A stretch of DNA of 64,000 nt, taken from the NCBI RefSeq assembly GCF_002104995.1, contig NW_024468257.1:682001-746000 (forward strand), in the 5' to 3' direction. The notes below the pieces were generated by a model. The model saw only the letters and a program-made list of their open reading frames with translations, was not told the origin of the DNA and ran no database searches. This DNA comes from Linderina pennispora. Its lineage: Eukaryota; Kickxellomycota; Kickxellomycetes; Kickxellales; Kickxellaceae. Below are positions 47,389 to 57,537 of the stretch, piece after piece. The translations under genes were made by a program, and so were the position numbers. Position 1 is the first letter of the stretch, and the number at the start of each line of letters is the position of its first letter.

Positions 47389-47830
47389 GACAAAACCATT
47401 GCTTTGCGTAGAAAATTAAATATACACGGTACTTTGCGCAAACAGCGCCCCGGCAGGGTGATATAGTCCTGGTATTATTGGGAGTTATATTTGTTTTTTT
47501 AGGGTGTGAGCAATTGTGATGTTACAGGGTTGTTTATAAAGATAAAGAAATTTGAACTAGCGATGTTTTTTTGAGGGGCAGAGTAGTGGGAAGTATGTGT
47601 AAGGGGGTCAAACAGAAGGGGGAGGTGTTAGGGAAAAGGGCGCGGCGGCTATTGCATATTGGTTGACCAAAGCGCCTACCAGCGGGGGCGCCCTTTCTTT
47701 TCCGTCTTGACTTGTGCGCGCATGCGTGGGCACAAAAACCAACGGGAATAAATTTTTGTCAATAATGAGAAGGGGGGGGGAGAACAAGCACCTCCCAAAA
47801 ATGCATCTAGGAAAGAAAAAGATGCAGCCC
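47389..47830. other. convergent intergenic region, low-complexity
   Basis: Gap between GCV3 and MED19 3' ends. G-rich and T-rich runs, including nine consecutive G near 47773. No gene recognised. Confidence 0.55.
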
Positions 47831-48610
47831 TCAGTATCCAGCTGCCGACGGCTGGCGACGACGGTAGTGGTGGTCATCCTAGAGACAAAAAAAGATAAAG
47901 GTGAGTAATATTGGGTCATAAACGGCCTCCTCCCCATTGCAGCAAGCACAATGCAAAAAATACCAACCTTTCCAGCACGCTCAGCAAGACTGTCGTCGGA
48001 GCTCAAACGCACCCGCACCCGCGGGCGCTCTGCCGGCTGGGCGCCAATCGAGAAGGCCGGACGAATCGACGCCAGCGGCAAAATCTCCAGGCGGTCAAAC
48101 TCATTCTTCGGCGGCATTCAGCACCAAGTCACGCAACGACACGCTCCCGGGCGCCTGCATCTTCACGGCACCCTGCACACCCGCCAGGTACGCCGTCACC
48201 ATGTCCGGCAGCACCCGGTCGCCCGTGTATGGACGCACGTACTCCTCGTACATCGAATACAGGCCCAGCCGCCGCACAAAGTCTGCGCGGCCCGTCAGCT
48301 TGCGCTTCCCCTGGGCTCGCCGCCGCTTGTGCTTTGGCCGCGGCTCTGCGTCGGATGCTTCTTGCTCTATCGGCTCTTGGTGCTTGCGCTTGCCGGCGCT
48401 GTTGAACTGCGGCAGCAGATCACGCGGCGTTGTGGCGAGCCCAGAGTCTGGCGACAATGTGTTGACGCTCGATGACGCGGAGGAGGACCGCGAGGTCGAG
48501 TTGGTCAGTGTCGGAACTGGCGACTGACTCGTATTTGCATAGCCGTGGCTGGCAGGCAAAATGCCCGTGCTGTTGCGGCTGACTAGTGCGTCCATCGTCT
48601 TCACAGCCAT
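47831..48610 (-). CDS. Mediator subunit 19 (Med19/Rox3)-like
   Basis: Probable head-module subunit of the Mediator complex. The ATG at 48610 (about 25 bases after a TATAATA string) gives a Ser/Thr-rich disordered N terminus, then a basic cluster (KRKHQEP, RPKHKRRRAQGKRKLTGR). The core domain is GLYSMYEEYVRPYTGDRVLP, then MVTAYLAGVQGAVKMQ, SVSLRDLV, and, after one dropped base near 48110, LEILPLASIRPAFSIG. This order (Tyr-rich helix, LP..YL, G.., SLRDL, L.PAF) matches Med19. Exon 1 ends at 47968; an 89-nt intron (47879..47967, CTCTAG acceptor) leads to a short basic exon ending AAGY (stop at 47831). The last junction is inferred. Confidence 0.65.
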
Positions 48611-49157
48611 AGCTCTTATAAGGGTATTATAAATAGGACTTTGCGAGATAGAGTGGGGGAGGGGCACGCGGGTGCGTTCTAGTTGTTTGGCTAGCTCTGC
48701 GGTGAGGAGGGCTGCTTTGGAGGGGCAGGTGAAAAAGTGAGACAGGAGGGAAAGTGGTCTTAGAGGCAAAATACAAGGGGGTATTGGAATAGGTATATAC
48801 AGGTGGGGGTTTGCTAGAGAAAGAATTCAGAAAGGACGCTTCTCAATTCAACTAGGTTTTCGTTTTTGCGAAAAATAATAAGAAGTATTTATTTTGCAAA
48901 AGCGAAAATTTAGAAGGAGAAAAGGATGGCGGCCATCCCGGCAGCCCTCCACGGAATTTATCCCCAACCACTTTTTATTCTCTTCACCTGGCCATGCTAA
49001 TAAATCGTGGGCTCGCCAGCCAATCACCAGCCGGCATCGAGTCTGGAGAGAGGAAGTGCCTTGCCCACATGACTCTGCTCGCCTGCAGCCAAGGCAGGCC
49101 CTTTTTTGTTAGCACTCACATTTTTCTCTCTCTATTCTTGCTGCGGAACCCCTTTTA
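48611..49157. other. divergent promoter region
   Basis: Between MED19 and the UGO1-like gene, which diverge. No other feature recognised. Confidence 0.55.
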
Positions 49158-50375
49158 ATGGTTACGACAGTCCTGGAGCGCGCGGTGCTGGGCCCGGCAG
49201 ACGAGCCGGTGGAGTCGCCTGCAGACTGAGCAGGCCGGAACCGAGATCCTGCGGAGATTTGGGTTTCTAGACGAGGACTCGCCCGCGCCCCAGGCCCTCC
49301 CCAGCAGGCCCGCGCGCCTGGCCACGCTGAAGCAGCGGCTCTGGATGCCCGAATCGGCCATGATCCTAACAAAAGCCCTGGTGGGGCTGGTGCGCTACCC
49401 GGTACGTACGCTGGTGATCCGCGCGCAGTTCGCCAACACCTCGGTGGGATTCGGCTCGCTGGGCCACCAAAGCATGTGGCAGCGGCTGGCAAAAGGCGCG
49501 TGGCTGGGCAGCATCTACCGGTGGTCGAGTCGGCTACCATCTGAGCGGCATCGGCGCGATCCTCAGTATCATCTACCCGGGCGAGTCCCGCACAGTGCTG
49601 GCGATGCTGGCGAACATTCGCACTGCACTACCTGACATATGGGGCGTTTTACGGGCTGTTCCGACAGTCTCTGGTGGTGCGCATCTACGCAGACTCGCCG
49701 AGCCCGCCGGGGCTCTGGAGGCCGGGACTCGGGTGGATCCGCGACCGCGTAATGCTGCGCGGTCCGCGCGGGGCGGTCCTGTGCGCGTACCTGCGCGATG
49801 TGCTGGGGAATCTGGCGCAGGGCGTAGGCTGCGTATTATCTGACGCGCCTGGTCACGTCGCCTGCAGTGGTGTCGGCGTACTTTTCGGTCGCCGGCCTGA
49901 CGCGCTCGGCCAAAGCCAGCATTGCCCATGCATTGCGTCGCATCGGTCTGCCCGTGTGGAAAACGCGTCCGCGCAGACACGGCGTTATCGGTGCATCGGC
50001 GGTATTCGATGACGCGGTCGAGGTTGTGTTTGAGGAGCCCGCGCGGTCGCCCGTCCCCTTGCAGGAGCAGTCGCCCGAGATAGCTCAGACCAAGCTGTGT
50101 CTGTATCCGCGCACCTATCAGCCTGATGCTAGCCGAGATCCTGTCCTGTGCTGTGCTGTTCCCCGTGGACACCGTCATCATCCGCCTGATGGGCGACGAG
50201 GCCGGCCTGACGCGCTTCGGATACTCGGGCTTCTTCAGCTGCCTAGTGGGCGAGTGCAGGCGGGCAGGCGTAGCGTCGCTGTTCTCGGGGTTTGCCGGTG
50301 CCCTTGGTGTCCGAGCTGGCTATTGCCTGGGCAGGTGCCGAGCTGGCTCATTACTTGTGCAAATCCACGTGGTGA
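49158..50375 (+). CDS. UGO1/SLC25A46-like mitochondrial outer-membrane carrier protein (apparent frameshifts)
   Basis: Member of the modified mitochondrial-carrier group that includes yeast Ugo1 and animal SLC25A46, which act in outer-membrane fusion and lipid balance. From the ATG at 49158: MVTTVLERAVLGPADEPVES, then (after one dropped base near 49229) QAGTEILRRFGFLDED, then LTKALVGLVRYPVRTLVIRA, a carrier-type membrane helix with a degenerate P-x-x-x-R motif. The middle holds GIGAILSIIYPG, YGAFYGLFRQSLVVRIY and VTSPAVVSAYFSV. The last carrier repeat is AEILSCAVLFPVDTVIIRLM, then GYSGFFSCLVGECRR and GVASLFSGFAGALG. About six frame changes are needed. With the last one the protein ends in YLCKSTW at 50375. 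About 400 residues. Confidence 0.78.
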
Positions 50376-50521
50376 GCTGAATGAGTAGACGCGTAGCAGA
50401 CGCGTTTTTTTATTTTCCTCTTCTTTTGTTGATCACATAAAATTTTTATCTAGTTCCCGAGTGCGCCTACTCGGCTTTCTCTTCTCTCCACTGCATTATT
50501 TACGCCCGTTTTTATAATACA

Positions 50522-53500
50522 ATGTCTTCTCCGCCTGCCCGCAGACTGCGCACTCGCAACGACAAGCAGGAGAGCAAGTTTGACAAACTGCGCCGGCTGC
50601 GCGAGACGGGCAAGTCGGCCCTCGACCTCATGAATGTACGGAGCCCCGAATTCAGCAACACACACAGACCTGTGGCCAGCTCTCCCCTCTCCACACGCAT
50701 GCTAACTTTCTATTGCTCTTTTGTTTAGGACTCGGACGACGATGAAATGTACAGAAAGGTCGATGAGGACGAGTACCAGCGCATCATGCAAGCACACGGC
50801 ACCGACGATTTCGTAGTGGACGACGATGGCTCCGGCTACGTCGACACCGGCATCGACGATATTCTTGGCGACTCCAGCAACTCCCAAGAAACAGCCCAAA
50901 CTGAGATCCGCCAAGCGGACCCACTCCAAAGCCCATCACAAAGCCCGAGACATCGAAGCTCAACACCATGTTCCGCAATGCCCAGCTGAAGGCCCGCCAC
51001 GCCCCCAAGCCCAAGGCGCCAACAGCTGGCGAGGACGACGAGTTCTTTTCCAGTCTGCTCAGCGGCCTGGAGGCTGAGGCCCCAGTGACTCCGCAAAAGT
51101 CTGCCAAGCGGCGACCCACCACGCCCATGTCGCATAGTGCGAAGAAAAAGCCTGCTACTAGGACCCCCATGCGCCAGGATCTCCATCAGTGACATTTCCG
51201 ACCTGCCTGATCCATTCGGTCCGCCGCCCGCCAAGAAGCAGAAGCCCGATGACGAATGTTGATGACGACGATGTCTTTGCAATCAAGCAGGAGGATAGGG
51301 AGCATGAATTGCTGCCAGCTGCTACTGGGGACATGGACGTGGACATGGATGTGGACATAGACCTGGCCGATCTCGGCGAGGCAATCATGGACGACATTCG
51401 ATGGATGAGCCCGCCAAGCCCATCGAGCCGCTGTATGCCGAAGACACTGCCGACAAGGGCACCAACTGGATGGACGTGCAAACTAGTGTCGCCACCAGCC
51501 AGCCCGCCGCGCCCTCCCAGACTGACGTCCCGGCGCTCGAAAAGGGTGATCTCTGCATGTACTGGCTCGATGCATTTGAGAAGAACGGCAAAGTCTATCT
51601 GTTTGGCAAAATCCAGACTGCCGCTGGCTACCAGAGCTGCTGCGTGCAGGTCTCAGGCATTATGCGCTAACGTGTTTGTCCTGCCCCGCATTGACCCAGC
51701 CACCGGCGAGCGCTTCAATGCCGTGGATGTCCACAAGGAGTTTGAGAAACTGGCGCTCCCGCTAATCCGCAAGTTTGGCTGCAAGCCAGTTACGCGCAAA
51801 TACGCATTCGAAATTGCTGGCGTGCCCAGCGAGGCAGAGTACCTGAAGGTCGTCTATAGCTTCGAGCAGCCCGTGCTGCCTGCAGACATGAGGGGCACGA
51901 CTTTTGAGCGCACCTTCGGCACATCATACAGCGCGCTGGAGCTTGTTCCTCCTCAAGCGCCGCATCATGGGCCCTTGCTGGCTCACGCTGCACGGTGCCA
52001 CGCCCGTTGAACACCACGACCGCCTCTCGTGGTGCCGCGCCGAATGCGCCATTGCCGACCCCAAACTCGTCAAGGTCATGAGTGACTCTGCCATCGAGGA
52101 GAAATCCCTGCCGCGCGAGCCCCCGCTGACCACAATGACGCTCAGCCTAAAGACCGTCATGAACCACAAGGCGAAGGAGAACGAGGTTGTCGCCCTCAGC
52201 ATGCTTGTCCACCGCAACATGAAGCTCGACGACCCCAAGCCGGCCGCCGAGCGCCAGGCCGACCAGTACACCGTCGTGCGCCAGCTCACCGGCATCCCGC
52301 TGCCAGCCGAGTTCTCGCGCCAGCGCGGCCTGGCAGTCGAAGTGTGCTAAGTCGGAAACTGCGCTGCTCAACTACTTTATTGCAATACTGCACCGCATCG
52401 ACCCGGACATTCTGATCTCCCACAATTTTTACGGCTTCGACCTCGACGTGCTACTGCACCGCATGCGCGCATTGCGCACTGACGGCTGGTCCAAGCTCGG
52501 ACGGCTGCGTCGCATCCAGTGGCCCAATATGAGCACTGGCGGGTCAGGCTACGCTGAGCGCCAGATTGTCGCCGGTCGCGTCGTCTGCGACACATACATG
52601 GCCAGCAAGGACCTGATCCGCGCCAAGTCATACTCAATGAGCTCGCTGGCTGCCCAGGAGCTGCAGATCAAGCGCGAGGAAATCCCGTTCGAGCGCATTC
52701 CCGAGTACTTTGCTACGTCGCAGAAGCTGGTGCTCTTTTTGCGCCACACCGCCTTCGACGCATTCCTGGCCGCCTCCCTGACAATCCACCTGCAGGCGCT
52801 GCCGCTGACAAAAGCAGCTGACCTACGCTGGCCGGCAACTTGTGGTCGCGCACGCTCATGGGCGCCCGCGCCGAGCGCAACGAGTTCCTGCTGCTGCACG
52901 AGTTCTACCGCAACAAGTTTATCCGCCCTGACAAGGTCTTTGGCAAGCAGGCGCAGCCGACCGAGGCCAATGATGACGACGACCAGCCCGAGGTCCAGAC
53001 CGGCCGCCGCAAGCCCGCCTACATGGGCGGTCTCGTGCTCGAGCCCAAGCGCGGCTTCTACGACCGCTACGTGCTCCTGCTCGACTTCAACTCGCTGTAC
53101 CCGTCGATTATCCAGGAGTTCAACATCTGCTTCACCACGGTCCGTCGCACCGCCGAGAACCCCGACCTGCCGTCACCTGACACGCCTGCCGGCATTCTGC
53201 CGCGCCTGCTCAAGACGCTGGTGGACAGGCGCCGCCAGGTCAAGCAGCTGCTCAAGGCCCCGAACCTATCGCACGAGGAATCAGAGCAGCTGGACGTGCG
53301 CCAGCGTGCGCTCAAGCTCACGGCCAACTCCATGTACGGCTGTCTCGGCTTCACCTTCTCGCGCTTCTACGCCAAGCCCCTGGCCATGCTGATTACCTCG
53401 CGCGGCCGCGACATCCTCCAGGCCACCCGCGACCTGGCGCTTTCCGATGGCCTCGAGGTAATCTATGGCGACACTGACTCAATCATGATCGCCACGCAGA

Positions 53501-54817
53501 CCGACGAGCTCGCTGACGTCTATTCGCTGGGTGGCCAGTTTAAGCGCCGCGTCAACGAGCGCTACCGTCTGCTGGAGCTCGACATCGACGGCGTTTTCAA
53601 GCGCCTGCTTTTGCTCAAGAAGAAAAAATACGCCGCCCTGCTCATTTCCCCCAGCGGCGAAACCAAGCTCGAAACCAAGGGCCTGGACTTGGTCCGCCGC
53701 GACTGGTGCGAGCTCTCGCACGACGTCTCGGACTTTGTCCTCAAGCGCATGTTCCAAAACAACACCGACGAGGCCTGCCGTCATTGCCGAAATCCACGAC
53801 CACCTGCAGAGGGTCGGTCGATGCCGTCCGCGCCAAGCAGGTGCCGCTCGACAAATACGTGATCCACAAGGGCCTCACCAAGGCACCCGAGACGTACGCG
53901 GACAAGAAATCCCAGCCCCACGTCCAGGTCGCCCTGCGCATGCGCGAAAAGGGCCAGGCAGTTCGCCAAGGCGATACTGTCCCTTATGTCGTCTGCGACC
54001 CGAAGTGCGTCAGCGGCGACAGCTATGCTGAGCGTGCCAGACACCCGGACGAGATCAAGGAGTCTGCCGGCCAGCTGTATCCAGACAGCGACTGGTACCT
54101 CAACCAGCAGGTCCTTCCGCCATGTGCCCGCCTGCTCGATCCCCTGGATGGCACCGATATGCCTACCCTGGCACAGTGCCTTGGCCTCGATGCCAGCAAA
54201 TACCACAGTGCCATCCGCTCGAGCGAGCCGCAGCCCGCTGACGCTCTGCGCACCCTGGACTCGCAGATCTCCGACACCGAGCGCTTCCGCCTCGCCCAGC
54301 CCTTCATGGCCACATGCCCCGAATGCAAGTTGCAGTATGAGGTTGGCGGCATTGTGCGTGCACAGGGTAGCAAAACCGAATGCGGCCTCTCCTGCACACA
54401 CTGCAATGCCCTGCCGACGCCGGCCCAGCTCGCCACCCAGATGGCACTGGTGATCAGGCACCATATACGCAGGTACTACTGCTTCGAGATGGCTTGTGAT
54501 GAGCCTGCCTGCGGCCTGCACTCGCGCGCCATGTCCGTTGCTGGATCGCGCTGTCTGCGCCCGCACTGCTCGGGCAAGCTGCACGAGGTGTATACGGACA
54601 AGATGCTGTACAATCCAGATCCTGTTCTTCAGCGCTATTCTCAATACCGAGCGCTCGGCCACACGCCTGGGCCTGCCTGCCAGCGACGTCCGTATCATCA
54701 GAGATGCACACATGGAGCATATCTCGAAGCTGGCTTCTGTTGTCGACTCGTATATGTCAGTGTCTGCGCGTCGATTTCGTGGACATGTCTACATTGTTCT
54801 CGTTCTGCAGGATCTAG
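50522..54817 (+). CDS. POL1: DNA polymerase alpha catalytic subunit (apparent frameshifts)
   Basis: Family B replicative polymerase that extends primase RNA primers. Exon 1 (50522..50635, [20 protein letters not shown]) is followed by a 93-nt intron (50636..50728; GTACGG donor, GCTAAC branch, TTTAG acceptor). The N terminus is acidic (Pol alpha N-terminal domain). The exonuclease-like region includes [19 protein letters not shown]. The polymerase core holds [40 protein letters not shown] (motif A), [12 protein letters not shown] (motif B) and [11 protein letters not shown] (motif C). C-terminal Cys motifs ([34 protein letters not shown]) bind zinc and iron-sulfur cluster/B subunit. About 14 single-base frame changes occur, nearly all one extra base; two fall exactly at TAA stops (51669, 52348). 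Corrected, it ends at the TAG 54815..54817. Confidence 0.94.
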
Positions 54818-55058
54818 AATCACCGATATCCATTTTTGGTCATATAGTATGTGGCGCATATGCGGCTTGTTTGGCATGTGGCTGGAGTGTAGTTTATTGT
54901 TAGTTGATTGTTGAAGTCATATTGTGTGTGTGGCAAGTGCTGATAATGTAGCTGGCGAATGGCTCATGCGAAGTGGGAATGGTAAGGGATGCCATGCTGA
55001 AGTAGCGTCCGCAAAGCAAACAAGTGGGAATATGAAAGCAATGGGAGGGGGAAGCCAG
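54818..55058. other. convergent gap between POL1 and velvet
   Basis: About 240 bases between the two stop codons. No feature recognised. Confidence 0.6.
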
Positions 55059-57502
55059 TCAGGCGCTATCCTGCGTGTTTCGGATAGGTATCTTGAGACC
55101 TTGCTGTGCTAACGCCTTTGACAGTGGGGTGGATTCTACACGCATAAATGACCAATTAGCTAGCAGCCAGACAAAGCAAGCGCGTAGGCATTTGATGTCC
55201 CATGTTGCCCTTACCTATCATGCCTGGGAATGTCTTGATCGAATATACATCGAACGCATTTGTGGATATGCTAGAAATGCACATGGGTACCATCGGCTGT
55301 TGGTAATCATCCATGCTACAGAGACAAAAAACGGCCAAAGCAGGTCATTCGGTTAGAACCAAACGGCCACGACTACCAGTTACATTGCGGGCAGATAGTA
55401 ACCATCGTGTAACCCGGGTTACGTCACTTACCTCGGGAGCTTTATCAGCGAGAATCGTAACCGGTACCGGCCTTCGAGGCGGATAGACATGGTTGGGAAA
55501 CACAAAGAAACAGCCTTTCTCTCCGGCCTCGTCCTCCACAATCGACGAGCTTGCCGTGTAGTCGCCCAGCAAGTTGTTCTCAAGCTCTAGGCCCGGCTTC
55601 CAGCGCTGAGCCAAACTGCGTCACGCCGCGCTTTCGGCTCTTTGCTGCCGCTGAGATGCGCTTGCTATTCGTGTTGTGTGGCAGCTCTACGACAGTGAGC
55701 TCCTCCTCCTCGCTGTCTTTCCATAGCGTGGTGTGTATCACCAGGTGTTGCATAAAAGAATTACTACAAGCCGAATTAGAATCACATCCCGATTTTAAAT
55801 TAGCCTAACGAGTTACACAAGGACGAATACACAACATGGAATGCCAACAGTCTTGCTGCAAATCCCTGCCTTCTTTTGGGCCCCTTCCCACCCCCACCGC
55901 GCACCCTCCTGCCCGCTTCCTTTTGGGCAAGGGGCGGCGAGGGAAAAAGGAAGCGTGAGAAACCTTCTACATTCCAAACTATTCATTCCAGCCATCCTCT
56001 GCTGGCGCTGTGGCTGGGGGTTGCCGATCTCTCGAATGTTTTCCAAACCAACTTACTCAATGACCGAATTTCCGTCGTGATCGTAAAGAACAAGTTTCAG
56101 CACAGGCGGCGGCGACACAGGACGCCAGTCCTTATCCGAAGATCCACACATCCGCGCCCGGATCGGCTGCTGAACGATGACTAGTTTGAACATCCTAAAA
56201 GGGGGAGCGACATCGTAAACCTGAAAGTATCGCTATTCACGCAGTATGACCGACAAACTTTCATTTGCTGACACTCGTCAGGCACGGAGTAGTCCCTCCA
56301 TTTGGGATCGCCTTCCCTTCACAGAATGCCAGCAGTGATAGGAGCAAGGAGGAAAGATGTACAAACGTGTTTTTGGGCAAATGCATAGCCCATCCAGTCA
56401 GGTCCAGACGCTGGACGAGTACACGCACACACAAAGACTGTCCCAACAGGTGTGCGGATTTTCTTGACGGCCTCCGTCATTCATCTGAAGAATCACTCCC
56501 TATCCCACAGAAACTCGTGAATGACACCCATTGATGGGCAGTGTACACCATTGACAAAAAAGAATACATAGGGGTGAAGTGGTGTCCGGGACTGGTGGGA
56601 AAGCTGGAGGATGCACAGGAAATTGAAACTGTTCAGCGACACTGGAAGTTCCAAAGAAACATGCTTTAAGCATCATTTACAGAACAAAAAAGGACATGGC
56701 ATCACTAAGGGTATACGGAGAGGAAAGCGCTGATAGGAGGAGATTGACACCAGTATGCGTGTCGTGCCGGCATCCACTACTACTAAGGCGCACGAACTGT
56801 AGACAGAAAAAGGGAACTGTCAAGACCACTCTAGCCATGCACCTCGTTCATCAGGGCCGTTTACCCTTCCTCCGATCACAAAAACACACTCCTAGGTACA
56901 CAGTCGATGAGACTGTAAATATCCATAACGAGATTCGGCCACATGAATACAATAAGCAGTCTCTACAGTCAGCTCCAGAGAGCTTTCAGCAGAAGGAGGA
57001 TGATTGCCAGAGAGCCTCAGGCAACATCCTAGCTTACACAGAATCAACATTCGCTATAGCGCTGAACAACAGCAGCTTTCTAGCTTACCTTAAACGCGGG
57101 TTGATTTTTGACAGGTTGTCGTCTGGTATCGGCATTGTCCGTGGGTCCAATCGGGCTGGAGCCATGTATAATCTCCAGTGGCCCGCCTGGTGGTAGGCGT
57201 TGTTGCTGCTGATGCTGCTGATGCTGGTAGTGGTGATGTGTAGCCTGCTGAACTGCCATTCCACCAACTGAATCCGAGCGTGGTTCAGGATGACTATACC
57301 CCCTTGCAGGGTCTGATCCACCGTCTGTGGTCGCTGCCATAGGTTGCGCTCCACTGTCTGGCAAGTAATGCGGTGGGAGGGACCGGATATCAGCTTCGTT
57401 CCGATATGCTGGTATTCGCTCAGCTGGCTGGCACTTGGAGTCGTAGTTGTCGTAGCTGTCGCTGTGTTCTCCAGATTCCGCTGATTCCAGTAAGTTTGTC
57501 AT
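55059..57502 (-). CDS. velvet-domain transcriptional regulator
   Basis: Fungus-specific DNA-binding regulator (VelB/VosA/VeA group) linking development with metabolism. Exons, minus strand: 57502..57089 (disordered His/Gln-rich N terminus), 56194..56057, 55763..55432, 55315..55215 and 55135..55059. The last four encode the velvet domain: FKLVIVQQPIRARMCGSSDK and DWRPVSPPPVLKLVLYD; SFMQHLVIHTTLW, ENNLLGDYTASSSIVEDEAG and FVFPTMSIRLEGRYRLRFSL; ISTNAFDVYSIKTFPGM; ESTPLSKALAQQGLKIPIR. Splice sites are strong (GTAAGT donors, pyrimidine tract plus TAG) and phases agree across the last four exons. Exon 55763..55432 needs two dropped bases (about 55607 and 55492). Intron 1 is about 894 nt, unusually long. 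Its phase fits only if exon 1 has one extra base or another exon exists. About 350 residues. Confidence 0.9.
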
Positions 57503-57505
57503 GAA

Positions 57506-57537
57506 TAGAGAGAGAGAGAGAGAGAGGAGAGAGAGAC
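57506..57537. repeat. GA/CT microsatellite next to the velvet start
   Basis: About 32 bases of nearly pure AG repeat with one interruption. It ends 4 bases before the velvet ATG, so on the coding strand the immediate leader is CT-rich. Confidence 0.9.
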
